64,000 bases of DNA from contig NZ_CP074126.1 in assembly GCF_018282095.1 (NCBI RefSeq), forward strand, positions 3,390,341-3,454,340, in the 5' to 3' direction. Source of the stretch: Pseudovibrio brasiliensis (GTDB lineage Bacteria; Pseudomonadota; Alphaproteobacteria; Rhizobiales; Stappiaceae). Positions 18,078-27,793 of this stretch are shown in pieces. The translations under genes were made by a program, and so were the position numbers. The notes beneath the pieces were generated by a model that was given only the letters and a program-made list of their open reading frames with translations, did no database searches and was not told the DNA's origin. Every line of letters begins with the position of its first letter. Position 1 is the first letter of the stretch.

Positions 18078-18419
18078 TCACGATTTACGCAGCTCCTGAA
18101 GCTCAGCACACACCGCATCAAGACAAGCCTCTACAGCTGCCAGCACCGGCATCTGCCCTCCGGCAGCCTCATGCTCAGCATGCTCTAGTGCATCGCCCAG
18201 AGCAAAGGCACCAACACCGCGCGCCGAACCTTTGAAGCGATGCAGCACAGCTTTCAGCGCCTCAGCACTTGACGAACCTTGCAAGCCCCGACGGAAATCA
18301 TCGATCTGTTGCGCGAACATCTCCAGGATCTGCCCTTGCAAATCTGGGTCATCAAACGTCACAGAAGAGAAGTGATCCCTGCATATTGCACTTGTAGTTT
18401 TATGTAGTTCCAGTGCCAA
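18078..18419 (-). CDS. Histidine phosphotransfer (Hpt) domain protein
   Basis: A 113-residue single-domain protein with the Hpt motif LHRFKGSARGVGA; His60 would carry the phosphoryl group. The remainder is a four-helix bundle rich in Ala/Glu. Hpt proteins relay phosphate between hybrid kinases and response regulators; in alphaproteobacteria the essential ChpT is dimeric and larger, so this is a separate Hpt. The start appears to be TTG at 18419, with TTGGAGGCG upstream. No kinase or regulator is next to it. Confidence 0.8.
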   Translation of the reverse strand: MALELHKTTSAICRDHFSSVTFDDPDLQGQILEMFAQQIDDFRRGLQGSSSAEALKAVLHRFKGSARGVGAFALGDALEHAEHEAAGGQMPVLAAVEACLDAVCAELQELRKS

Positions 18420-18695
18420 GTTGACGCCACGCCTCCAAACACAGCCAAGTGACTCAAAGTTATCAAGTTATTCGGAAAGTTGATTCGCTTGAGTGACTCA
18501 AAACCCGCCACCGCCATGACTCTGCAGTGACTCTACCCCTCATTTCCCATAGACAACGGAATCTATTCCCCAAAAGAAAACACAGGTTTTTATTTTATGG
18601 TTAACAACATCCTACTGCCCAGATTCAAATCTAGACTCGGAGCCCCACCAGCGGCCTTCACTGCCATCACACGTTAAAATTGACAAGGTGCTCTG

Positions 18696-18992
18696 TTAAA
18701 GATGGTTAACAAGATTTTTCGAATTACCATCCCGCTCCAGCATCTCGCGTCCCTTGTCGGTCAGCTTGCATATGAGCCAGTCGGGCTTCAATGGGTTGGA
18801 AAACCAAGGCTCCGCCCAACCTGCCGCAACACACGCCCGCACAGTTGCAGCTGGCACTTGTCGACCGCTCTCATCAAACAGCGGCAACTTTCCACCTGCT
18901 TCGTTAAGACCTCGCCTTAACCATTTGAGTTGTGTGGGACTCGGCCGATTGGGACCTTTAGAACTAACTGGAGAATTTTCGCGATTAGCCAT
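18696..18992 (-). CDS. Conserved small protein, possible winged-helix type
   Basis: A 98-residue protein. The core PSPTQLKWLRRGLNEAGGKLPLFDESGRQV, then TVRACVAAGWAEPWFSNPLKPDWLICKLTDKGREML, resembles a conserved alphaproteobacterial hypothetical family; the final LTDKGREML looks like the wing end of MarR-like winged helices, so DNA binding is possible but unproven. The ATG at 18992 is preceded by GGGGGGAA, while the upstream in-frame start at 19073 lacks one. It is divergent from the giant gene at 19380 and shares its promoter region. Confidence 0.65.
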   Translation of the reverse strand: MANRENSPVSSKGPNRPSPTQLKWLRRGLNEAGGKLPLFDESGRQVPAATVRACVAAGWAEPWFSNPLKPDWLICKLTDKGREMLERDGNSKNLVNHL

Positions 18993-19379
18993 AGTGAGTT
19001 CCCCCCAAAAATGCTGCCTGTGACTTATCGTAGGGCACCTAAAAATCCCGGCAACTTCTGTTGTACAGTCCACCGGATTGTGCCATTAGGTTAAGGGTAG
19101 CTGCAAGGTGGGGAAATCTAAATCTTAAGGTACCGTTAACATTAACGGTCCGCTTTGATTCTGAAAACTCCCTGTTTTTGGCCCTAGAAGTTCGGCGGTG
19201 CTCTCAATTCAGAGCTGTCGGATTGTATGGGGCCAAACCCATTGTTGTCTGAAATGCGTTTCTGTTTGGGAGGAGCGCTTTTCGCGTAAGGCAGACACCT
19301 TGTGGTGACGGCGCCGGCACAAAAGGCGAAATGATGTGCTGACGACCGGCAAGTAGAGAGTACGGACGCGAGGCGAGAT
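18993..19379. other. Divergent regulatory region before the giant gene
   Basis: 387 bases without a gene between the divergent small gene and the giant gene. It contains the CtrA-like box and overlapping palindrome at 19125-19149 and a GANTC methylation site at 19157-19161. No good Shine-Dalgarno is seen directly before the ATG at 19380; the nearest purine-rich stretch is GGCGAGAT. Confidence 0.6.
19125..19149 (+). promoter_or_regulatory. CtrA-like box and overlapping palindrome upstream of the giant gene
   Basis: TTAA (19125-19128), seven bases, then TTAAC (19136-19140) matches the full CtrA consensus TTAA-N7-TTAAC. Overlapping it is the inverted repeat ACCGTTAA-CA-TTAACGGT (19132-19149). 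A GANTC site follows at 19157-19161. CtrA and CcrM-type methylation govern cell-cycle genes in alphaproteobacteria; binding here is inference. Confidence 0.55.
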
Positions 19380-22300
19380 ATGGCGAACACCCCGAAGGCG
19401 AAAGCTCCATCGGAAGTGGCTCTGTCAGCGGTAGAAGAAGCCCTTCAGGCTGATTTTGGCGCTCCACAAGAGTCTATTTTATCCAGCGAACAGGAAAGCA
19501 CGACTGCGGATGCACCGCAGATGTCGGCGAGCCCTGCAAAGGAGGCTGCAACCACTGCGCCTTCCACTGATAAAAAACTGGCTCAGCTTGTAGAAGAAAA
19601 TCAGGCACCGAGACAGGTTCGCAAACGTGGCCGTGGTGGCCGCCCACCGACAGCAAGCAACGATGACCGCCAGTCCATTGGCTCACTGATGTTTGCTCTG
19701 CAGCGCAAGCCGTCTGCAGCTCCGTTCTGGTTCGCATTTGCAGTCTCCGTTGTCTGGGCCAGCCTCGGCCTTGCAATGTCCTGGGGCGCATTTGCTGAGC
19801 AGCTCGAAAAGTCATCCTCATTCGCAGGCGTATTTGAAAACCCGACACTGGTTCTCATCTCCGTCTTTATTGTTGTTCCAGTCGCTTTTGTCTGGGTTAT
19901 GGCCCTCATGTTCTGGCGCGCGCAGGAAATGCGCAACGTCGCACGGGGCATGACAGAAGTTGCGCTTCGTCTGGCTGAGCCGGAAGATGTTGCAAAAGAA
20001 AGCATCCTCAACGTTGGTCAGGCGATCCGCCGCGAAGCCGCTGCCATGGGCGACGGCATTGAACGCGCAATTGCCCGTGCCAGTGAGCTGGAAGTTCTCA
20101 TCCATAAGGAAGTGTCTTCCCTTGAGAACTCATATAATGACAACGAACTGAAAATTCGCCGTTTGGTGGAAGAACTCGTCAGCCAGCGTGAGGCCATTCA
20201 GGCCAACGCGGAACTGGTGCGTGAAACCATCTCTGGCTCCCACGAAAACCTTGCCTCACAGCTCGCAAACACTTCAGAGGATTTCGCCTCCTCCGTTGAT
20301 CGCGCCCGGGAACGCCTCACCGGTTCGATCGACTCTATGCTTGAGCAGATGAACAGCAAGCTGGAAACCCGCGTCTCAGAAGTCACCGACAGCTTCACTG
20401 AAGCCGGAAGCGAAATGGTCTCCTCGCTGACCATCCGTTCCGACGATTATGTCGAGCGTCTCACATCAACCGGTTCCGAACTGGTTGAAACTCTCTCTGA
20501 AACCGGTTCCAAGCTCTCTGAAACACTTCACGAGCGTGGCTCCTCTATTAATGAAGAGTTCTCCTCAACTGCGAACTCCTTCATCGATAACCTCACCGAG
20601 CGTGGTTCTGATCTGAACAGCCGCCTCTCTGAGACCTCTGAGGAACTTGTCAATAACCTGGCAAGCCGCAGCGATGAAATCACCGCAACCCTGTCCACCA
20701 CTGGTACCGAGATCGTTGAAGGCCTTTCTGCGCGCGGCAACGAAATCAGTGACCTGCTGGCAGAACGCGGCGACGCACTGAACGCAACACTCGGCGCAGC
20801 TGGCGCAGAACTGTCTGCAACCATCACTGACCAGACAGAAGCTATGAAAGGCGTTCTGCAGGCTCAGGGTACTGAACTGACAGCATCCATCGAAGAGACC
20901 GTCTCTTCCGTGACTGCCCAGTTTGTTGGCGCAAGTTCCGAGCTAACCGAAACTCTGGTCACCACATCCGGCGAAGTTGTTGGCCAGATCAGCGCTGCAA
21001 ACACAGAGCTGAACTCCACACTGACCAACGGTCTGTCCGAGTTCACCACCAGCGTTTCCGAAACCAGCTCCGAGCTGGCGCAGACACTGGTCATCACCAC
21101 ATCTACTGTCAGCGAGCAGCTCACCGAAGCGAATGCGACCCTCACAGAAACCCTCAATGTTTCTGTACAGTCCATCAACTCCGCAGCAGAAGATGCAAGC
21201 TCTCAGGTCAGCACCGTTCTTTCCAACGGCGTAACCGAGCTGACCACAAGCGTAACAAGTGCAAGCACCGAGCTGTCCGAAGCTCTGGCAGCGACCACCT
21301 CTACTGTTACAGACCAGATTAACAGCGCAAACGATACTCTGACCGAAACAATGAACCTTGGCGTTGTTTCCATCAACCAGAGCGTCGAAACCGCAGGTTC
21401 TGAGCTGACAACGACACTTCTCACCGCTTCCAACGAAGTCACCGAGAAGATCACAACAGCAAACGACAACCTGACCGAGACCCTGAAGGGCAGCGTCGAC
21501 ACCATCACCCGTACAGTTGATGGCGTCAGCGGCGAGCTCTCCCAGACTCTGGACAGCGGCGTTGAGTACCTCTCTCAGACTGTCACCAACAGCACCGCTG
21601 CCATTGCAGAGACAATGGAAAGCGGCGTAACCAATCTCAATGAGAGCGTTTACGGTGCATCTGCACAGCTGACAGAAACTCTGGACGCAAGCGCATCCAA
21701 CTTCACAGCTTCTGTTTCCGGCGCAACCGCCAACATCACAGACGCTCTGAAAGACGGTGTTTCCAGCCTCAGCAGAACTGTTTCCGGTGCAAAAGAGCAG
21801 ATCTCCGAGACACTGGACGGTGGCGTTGTTACGCTCAGCGAAACAGTCAATGCAGCAGGCTCTCAGATCTCCACGATCATGGACAGCGGCGTTGGCAGCC
21901 TGACAGACTCTGTCAAAACTGCAAACACCATCATGTCCGAAACTCTGGACGCAGGTGTTGGCAGCCTCAACGAAACAGTTGGTTCTGCAAGCTCCCAGAT
22001 CTCCACGATCATGGACACTGGCGTCAGCAGCCTGAACGAGACCGTCAACACGGCCAACACTCAGCTGACCGATACACTGAACCTGACAGTAACAACGGTT
22101 TCCGATCAGTTCGGCAGTGCAAACGCGCAGCTGCATGAAACTCTGGAAACATCCATTTCCGGTATCACCGAGCACTTCTCTTCCGCGAGCACCCGCCTCT
22201 CCGACGAGATCCTTACACGCGGCGAAGAAATCAATGCCAACCTGTCTCTTACAAGTGGCCGCCTGATCGACACGATCACTGGCCGCACCGAAGAGATGAT

Positions 22301-25300
22301 GGGTGTTGTCGACGAGCGTGTGACCAATCTGGACACTGCCCTGCGCGCAACCGGCGAACAGGCAGCAGAAGGCATTGCAAACCGTGGTCGCGAGATCAAC
22401 GAAGCAATCGCTGTTCAATGCACCGACTTCATCGACACCCTGTCCAACCGCTCCACCGAGGTTTCCGAAGTGTTGCGCGGTGCAGGTGAAAGCATCATTG
22501 CTGACCTCTCCCTGCGTGGTGGCGACATCGCAACCCGTCTGGACGAGACTGCAAACACACTCGGCACCACCATCACTGTCAGCGGCGGCGAACTGGCTGA
22601 TCGTCTTGGTAACGTCAGCACTCAGATCTACGAAAGCATCACCATCAACGGTGCTGAGCTGGATCAGCGTCTGGCAGAGCGTGGCGCAGAAGTGGCTGAC
22701 ACCATCAGCAAACAGACTTCTGCCTTCAAGACCGCTCTTGAAAGCACAACATCCGACATCACCGGTGCACTTGGCTTGCGCACTGAGGAACTGGCTGACA
22801 AACTGGCTGACACCGGTACACAGCTGGCGTACCTCATCGGCTCTCGTGGTGAGCGTGTAACGGCTGATCTGACCGAAATCGGCGATCGCATTACCGAAAC
22901 CCTCGACATCCGTGGCCGCGCCCTCAACGACGGTCTGGCAAGCAAACTGGCAGAACTGGAACAGGTTGTTACCGAAAGCGGTTCCGATCTTGTTCAGTCT
23001 CTCGATCTGCGCAGTCAGAACATTGGCGAATCCTTCGACAATCGCATCGAGACACTCGATGCAAAGCTCGAAGAACGCACCAACACCTTCGAACAGAGCT
23101 TCGATACCCGCGCAGCAGCCCTTACCGAGACCATCGAAAGCCGCACCACCAAGCTGGCCGACGCTGTGGAACAGGGTACTGGCATCATCGCAAGCACTCT
23201 GGAAGAGAAAACCCAGTCCATCTCCAAGATCCTCGAAGATCGCACCGACATCATCGCGGTCAATCTTTCCGAGCGCGTGGAGCAAGTTGGCGTTTCCCTC
23301 TCCAACCGTGCGGAGAAGATCGGCGAGATCCTCGCTCAGCGTTCCGAAGCGATCGAAGAGACAATCTCTACAAGCCTGTCCACCTTCGATCAGGCTGTGG
23401 GCGACAAGGTCGAGGCAGCTGCGACAGTCATCACCGACCGCGCAGAGCACCTCTCCGAGTCCCTGTCCTCCGGTACCGAGCGCATTGATCAGGCTCTGGA
23501 CGCACGCGCCAAGCAGATCTCTGAAACTCTGGTTTCCCGTACCCGTGAGATTGCGAAAGCATTCCACGACGGTCAAACAGAAATCAACGAAGCACTCGAC
23601 AGCCGTCTGGAAGAAGCTGGCAGCATCATTGTTCAGCAGTCCAAGAACCTCACCGACGCTCTCTCCGAGCAGGTGGCAGAGATCAACGTTTCTCTCGGCT
23701 CCAAGGTCTTCGAAGTTGCAGAAACCCTCGACAGCCGCTCCAAAGCTCTCGAAACGATCCTTACCGATCGCCTCGAAGCTATCACCACCACAATGGGCGA
23801 CGAGAGCGAGAAGGCAGCAACCACGCTTACGACAGCAATGGCAGAGGCAACTTCTTCCCTTGGCTCCGAAAGTACTCGTGTTCGCGACCTCATCCTCGAA
23901 GTCGTTGGTCAGGCATCCGATCGCCTTGCTCAGGAACGTGACCTCACAACCGAAAAGGTTGTCAGCTCCGTAGAGCAGCTTTCCGGCACACTGAGCAAAG
24001 AAGGCGAGCGTCTGCAGGAAATCGTTTCCAACTCCATCGGCGAAGCCCGCAACTCTCTGGAAGGCGAAGGCGAGAAAGCAGCAGCAGCTGTTTCCGATGC
24101 GATGGCGAACGTCCGTGGTACGTTGACCAAGGAAGGTGACGAGGTCGCACAGCGCGTTCTGGCAACCGTGGCACAGGCAGCAAATGCACTGGCCGTGGAA
24201 AGCGAAAACGCCCGCGCCATGTACACCGCAACCCTCGCCGAGATGTCTGGCGCCCTCACCGGCGAAAGCGACAAGGTCCGTGGCGACCTGTCCCAGACCA
24301 TCGAGCTGGTGACTGGCCGCCTCTCTGCAGAAAGCGAGCGCTCCAAGACGATCCTCGCAGAATCTGCAGAAGACGTCCGCAAGCTTCTGGCAGGCGAAAC
24401 CGACGAAGTTCGTGCCCGCGTCTTCACCACCATCGAAGAAGCAGCTGGCACCCTGTCCACCCGCGTCAAGTCCGTGGCAGACGAGCTGTTGGTTAAAGCT
24501 GAAAACCTCAACGATGCCTTCGGCAGCCGCTCTTCTGAGCTCTCCGAGATCATCGGCAAGGATGGCAGCGAACTTATCCTGGCTATCGAAAACCGGGCCC
24601 ACGACCTCACCACACGCGTCAACGAAGTTCAGAACGCAATTCTGGATGCAGTGACTGTGAAAGGCCGTGAAGTCTCTGACCGCTTCGCACAGAACGGTCT
24701 GCAGGCAACCCGTGAGCTGGTTGAAGCTGGTGATAAGATCGTCACCGCAATCGACGAGCGCAGCACCATCGCAACCACCCGTATGGATGACAGCCGTGAG
24801 CGCATGCAGGCCGATATGAACGTCCTGCTCAACGCAGTCTCCACGAAGGGCCAGGAAGTTGCAGACACCGTGACCCGTCAGGGTGCAGTGGCAACCGAGG
24901 CGCTGACACAAACCATCGACGGTATCGGCAACACCATCGAAGATCGCACCCGCATGGCTGTGAATGTGATGACAGGCACCAAAGAGCGTCTTGAAACAGA
25001 CGTCTCCGAGATCCTGACGCGCCTGAACGCATCCAACGGCAGCCTCCGTCAGATCCTTGCTTCTGCAAGCGAGAATCTGTCTGAAGTTGAAACCAACCTG
25101 GCAAACCGTGCAGGTGAGTTCAGAACCGCGATTGACCGTGCAGTGACCGAAACCGAAGCTGCAAACGCCACCATCGAGGCGCAGGTCGGCCAGCTCCGCA
25201 ACACAACACACACTGTGCTTGCAGACGCTGCGAAGATCGCAGGCCGCATGGAAGACCAGAACCAGCTTCTCGGTCAGGCAATTGCGGATCTGGAAGCAAC

Positions 25301-26516
25301 CAACACCCACGTGGACAGCCGCTTCTCCGATCGCCGCATGGCAATCGAGATGGTGGCAGACACCCTGATCAAGAAAACTCAGGATGTCGAAGTGCTCATG
25401 GCGAACTACACCAACACCCTTGGTGACACGCTAGAAGTTGCTGACGACAAGGCTCGTGAAGTTTCCGGCATGCTCCGCGCTGCTGCTGAAGCTGCAACCA
25501 AGTCTGTGACTGAGCAGTTCGAAAGCATGCGCATGACCGCTGGCATGGAAGGTCAGAAGGCACGTGATGCAGTCAAAGCCGCACACGATGATATCCTTCA
25601 TGACATGAAGTCCACCGTCACTGAAGCATCTGAGCGCTTCACTGACGCAACAGCGCGTATGCGTGATGTCGCCCGCTCCGTTCATCAGGAGCTGGAAGCA
25701 ACCCGCTCTGAGCTCAACGCAGGTATTCTGGCTCTGCCGGATGAAGCAGAAGCATCCACCTCTGCACTACGTCGCATCGTGAGTGAACAGGTGAAGGCAT
25801 TGGAGGAACTCTCCGGCATCGTGTCTCGCCAGTCCTCTCAGTTCGATGTGTCCACACCAGCTGAGCCGGCACGCGCCGTCCACGCTGCTCCTGCAGCAGT
25901 AGCAGCAGGCGGCCAGTACGCAGCAGCTGAAGCACCAACCCTGCAGCAGGTTGCTGCAACCGGTGCAAAGCCAGCGCGTATGTCCCCGTCTCCACGCCGC
26001 ATGGAAGCCCCAGCCCCGCGCGCTAAGCGTCCGCAGGCAACTCCGGCAGCAGCACAGCAGGGAAACGGCACATCTAAAGGCTGGATCAGCGACCTGCTCC
26101 GCCGCGCTTCCGACGATGAAGACGGTATGGGCGGACACGCGCACGACACAGCAAACGCACGCACCCCGCAGCACATGGTTGAATCCCTCAACTCCCTGAG
26201 CATGGACATTGCTCGCGCAGTTGATCATGAGACCTTTGTAGATCTATGGGAGCGTTACAAGCGCGGTGAGCGCGACGTCTTCACCCGTCGCCTGTACACC
26301 CTGCAAGGTCAGCAGACCTTCGACGAGATCCGCCAGAAGTATGGTCGTGATCCTGAATTCCGCAGCGCTGTTGAGCGTTACATTCAGGACTTCGAGCAAC
26401 TTCTGTCTCAGGTCTCCAGAAGCGACAGCGACAATCAGCTCGGTCAGACTTACCTGACCTCTGATACCGGCAAGGTCTACACCATGCTCGCCCACGCCAG
26501 CGGTCGCTTCGACTAA
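19380..26516 (+). CDS. Giant hendecad-repeat membrane protein, growth pole ring (GPR/RgsE)-like
   Basis: A 2378-residue protein. Residues 1-114 are a disordered, basic N-terminal tail; two transmembrane helices follow at about 115-137 and 156-179. From residue 278 to 1817 (bases 20211-24830) the chain divides into 140 successive 11-residue units with hydrophobic residues at positions 3 and 7 and no insertion or deletion. Residues 1818-1824 shift the phase by seven, and coiled coil continues to about 2150. A Pro/Ala linker (about 2160-2230) leads to a compact C-terminal domain (SMDIARAVDHETFVDLWERY to the end). Size and architecture match the apolipoprotein-like GPR/RgsE proteins that form a ring at the growing pole in Agrobacterium and Sinorhizobium; assignment is by architecture. 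Single gene, own terminator, CtrA-like box upstream. A long antisense frame (20943-25310) is an artefact of the repeat. Confidence 0.8.
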   Translation: MANTPKAKAPSEVALSAVEEALQADFGAPQESILSSEQESTTADAPQMSASPAKEAATTAPSTDKKLAQLVEENQAPRQVRKRGRGGRPPTASNDDRQSIGSLMFALQRKPSAAPFWFAFAVSVVWASLGLAMSWGAFAEQLEKSSSFAGVFENPTLVLISVFIVVPVAFVWVMALMFWRAQEMRNVARGMTEVALRLAEPEDVAKESILNVGQAIRREAAAMGDGIERAIARASELEVLIHKEVSSLENSYNDNELKIRRLVEELVSQREAIQANAELVRETISGSHENLASQLANTSEDFASSVDRARERLTGSIDSMLEQMNSKLETRVSEVTDSFTEAGSEMVSSLTIRSDDYVERLTSTGSELVETLSETGSKLSETLHERGSSINEEFSSTANSFIDNLTERGSDLNSRLSETSEELVNNLASRSDEITATLSTTGTEIVEGLSARGNEISDLLAERGDALNATLGAAGAELSATITDQTEAMKGVLQAQGTELTASIEETVSSVTAQFVGASSELTETLVTTSGEVVGQISAANTELNSTLTNGLSEFTTSVSETSSELAQTLVITTSTVSEQLTEANATLTETLNVSVQSINSAAEDASSQVSTVLSNGVTELTTSVTSASTELSEALAATTSTVTDQINSANDTLTETMNLGVVSINQSVETAGSELTTTLLTASNEVTEKITTANDNLTETLKGSVDTITRTVDGVSGELSQTLDSGVEYLSQTVTNSTAAIAETMESGVTNLNESVYGASAQLTETLDASASNFTASVSGATANITDALKDGVSSLSRTVSGAKEQISETLDGGVVTLSETVNAAGSQISTIMDSGVGSLTDSVKTANTIMSETLDAGVGSLNETVGSASSQISTIMDTGVSSLNETVNTANTQLTDTLNLTVTTVSDQFGSANAQLHETLETSISGITEHFSSASTRLSDEILTRGEEINANLSLTSGRLIDTITGRTEEMMGVVDERVTNLDTALRATGEQAAEGIANRGREINEAIAVQCTDFIDTLSNRSTEVSEVLRGAGESIIADLSLRGGDIATRLDETANTLGTTITVSGGELADRLGNVSTQIYESITINGAELDQRLAERGAEVADTISKQTSAFKTALESTTSDITGALGLRTEELADKLADTGTQLAYLIGSRGERVTADLTEIGDRITETLDIRGRALNDGLASKLAELEQVVTESGSDLVQSLDLRSQNIGESFDNRIETLDAKLEERTNTFEQSFDTRAAALTETIESRTTKLADAVEQGTGIIASTLEEKTQSISKILEDRTDIIAVNLSERVEQVGVSLSNRAEKIGEILAQRSEAIEETISTSLSTFDQAVGDKVEAAATVITDRAEHLSESLSSGTERIDQALDARAKQISETLVSRTREIAKAFHDGQTEINEALDSRLEEAGSIIVQQSKNLTDALSEQVAEINVSLGSKVFEVAETLDSRSKALETILTDRLEAITTTMGDESEKAATTLTTAMAEATSSLGSESTRVRDLILEVVGQASDRLAQERDLTTEKVVSSVEQLSGTLSKEGERLQEIVSNSIGEARNSLEGEGEKAAAAVSDAMANVRGTLTKEGDEVAQRVLATVAQAANALAVESENARAMYTATLAEMSGALTGESDKVRGDLSQTIELVTGRLSAESERSKTILAESAEDVRKLLAGETDEVRARVFTTIEEAAGTLSTRVKSVADELLVKAENLNDAFGSRSSELSEIIGKDGSELILAIENRAHDLTTRVNEVQNAILDAVTVKGREVSDRFAQNGLQATRELVEAGDKIVTAIDERSTIATTRMDDSRERMQADMNVLLNAVSTKGQEVADTVTRQGAVATEALTQTIDGIGNTIEDRTRMAVNVMTGTKERLETDVSEILTRLNASNGSLRQILASASENLSEVETNLANRAGEFRTAIDRAVTETEAANATIEAQVGQLRNTTHTVLADAAKIAGRMEDQNQLLGQAIADLEATNTHVDSRFSDRRMAIEMVADTLIKKTQDVEVLMANYTNTLGDTLEVADDKAREVSGMLRAAAEAATKSVTEQFESMRMTAGMEGQKARDAVKAAHDDILHDMKSTVTEASERFTDATARMRDVARSVHQELEATRSELNAGILALPDEAEASTSALRRIVSEQVKALEELSGIVSRQSSQFDVSTPAEPARAVHAAPAAVAAGGQYAAAEAPTLQQVAATGAKPARMSPSPRRMEAPAPRAKRPQATPAAAQQGNGTSKGWISDLLRRASDDEDGMGGHAHDTANARTPQHMVESLNSLSMDIARAVDHETFVDLWERYKRGERDVFTRRLYTLQGQQTFDEIRQKYGRDPEFRSAVERYIQDFEQLLSQVSRSDSDNQLGQTYLTSDTGKVYTMLAHASGRFD
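20211..24830 (+). repeat. 140 consecutive 33-base (11-codon) repeats
   Basis: Units such as SELVETLSETG, SQISTIMDSGV and GSLNETVGSAS tile this stretch without a break. Most are diverged in DNA, but some neighbours are nearly identical: the block starting at 21864 recurs at 21996, 132 bases (four units) later. The pattern fits expansion by unequal crossing over in multiples of 33 bases. Confidence 0.85.
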
Positions 26517-26539
26517 GCTGCAAGCAAGCGCTAGAAATC

Positions 26540-26574
26540 AAAAAAGGCTCCTGAAATTTTCAGGAGCCTTTTTT
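26540..26574 (+). terminator. Terminator of the giant gene
   Basis: AGGCTCCTGAAA and TTTCAGGAGCCT form a long perfect stem with A-run and T-run flanks, 24 bases after the stop codon. Confidence 0.92.
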
Positions 26575-26761
26575 GTTGGCCGTTGAGCGCGCACCTCAAA
26601 CCTGCAGTCCGGAGAACAACACGTTATCTTTCCTCCAAATTGCCAAATTGACCCAGAAAACAACATCATAGTAGTTCTGCTTATCTGCACTGGTGTGTCG
26701 GACAATCACCGCACCAGACTGAGCAGCTCATTCAATTCGGGCAACAACAGGAAAAGCTGAC

Positions 26762-27703
26762 ATGAAGTACCCAAACATTGCAATTCTCGGGGCCGGAACA
26801 ATTGGAATGAGCTGGGCAGCGCTATTTGCAGCCACAGGTCGGCAGGTCACTGTTTACGACCCCTCTCCTGAAACAGAAGATCGGGTCACCACTCTTGTAA
26901 AGAACGCTTCAGAAACGCTCGCCGCCCTTGGATGGGAGCATGCAGGCGATACATCTAGGCTGAATTTTACAAATGATCCGGTAGCAGCTGTGTCAGATGC
27001 TGACTTCATTCAGGAGAGCGTACCAGAGCGTCTTGAGATCAAACACGGGCTCTACCAGCAAATTGAGCCACACCTGAAGCCAGAGGTCATCATTGGCAGC
27101 TCAACCTCAGGCTTGAAGCTCTCTGATATGCAGGCAGGATTTAACAATCCCGCGCGCTTTATCCTCGCCCACCCTTTCAACCCACCACACCTCATTCCAT
27201 TGGTGGAACTGATGGACAACGAGAAGACAGATGCAGACGTGCTCCAGTCAGCAAAAGACTTCTATGAGAGCATCGGCAAAGTCTGCGTGCGGCTCAACAA
27301 AGAAGTCCCTGGACACATCGCAAACCGCCTGCAAGCTGCAATCTGGCGTGAGACCATCCATCTGGCAATGGAAGGCGTTGCCAGCGTTGAGGACATCGAC
27401 AAAGCCGTTGCCTACGGCCCGGGCCTCCGTTGGGCAGCGATGGGGCCAAACACACTCTTGCATCTGGGTGGAGGTGAAGGTGGTATCCGTTCCTTCTGTG
27501 ATCACCTCGGCGGTCCGTTCCAAAGCTGGTGGGACGACCTCGGCACCCCGCGCATCACACCAGAAGTGGTTGATACCCTTGAAGACGGCGTGAAAACCTC
27601 GCTGGAGAACACATCCATGCAGGAGCTAGCTAAACGACGGGATGATCTGGTTCTGCAGTTCGTTCTTTCCGGGCAAACAAAGAAGGAAGAAACCTCCGCA
27701 TAG
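26762..27703 (+). CDS. Carnitine 3-dehydrogenase / 3-hydroxyacyl-CoA dehydrogenase-like
   Basis: A 313-residue NAD-dependent dehydrogenase. The Rossmann motif GAGTIGMSWA is at residues 9-18; catalytic histidine and context are in ILAHPFNPPHLIPLVE (about 133-148); the C-terminal domain contains GPGLRWAAMGPNTLLHLGGGEGGI, a stretch I associate with L-carnitine dehydrogenases, which oxidise L-carnitine to 3-dehydrocarnitine. A general 3-hydroxyacyl-CoA dehydrogenase role is the alternative. AGGAAAAGC lies three bases before the ATG. The usual partners of carnitine breakdown (BKACE cleavage enzyme, thioesterase) are not adjacent; only a small cupin follows. Confidence 0.75.
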   Translation: MKYPNIAILGAGTIGMSWAALFAATGRQVTVYDPSPETEDRVTTLVKNASETLAALGWEHAGDTSRLNFTNDPVAAVSDADFIQESVPERLEIKHGLYQQIEPHLKPEVIIGSSTSGLKLSDMQAGFNNPARFILAHPFNPPHLIPLVELMDNEKTDADVLQSAKDFYESIGKVCVRLNKEVPGHIANRLQAAIWRETIHLAMEGVASVEDIDKAVAYGPGLRWAAMGPNTLLHLGGGEGGIRSFCDHLGGPFQSWWDDLGTPRITPEVVDTLEDGVKTSLENTSMQELAKRRDDLVLQFVLSGQTKKEETSA

Positions 27704-27793
27704 GGAGCTGACACCCAGCCAACCACGCACTGGCTCTATGCCTTCCTCCCCTCCGTTCTTAACATGAGCACATGCACAACAAAGGAGAGTGCA

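Noticed and set aside
18904-18920. TTAA...TTAA pair
   Set aside because: Spacing is nine bases and the pair lies inside the small conserved gene.
20943-25310. 1455-codon open frame on the minus strand inside the giant gene
   Set aside because: It is antisense to the hendecad repeat; biased codon use and repeated sequence keep the frame open. Its Cys-rich composition and lack of a ribosome binding site argue against a gene.
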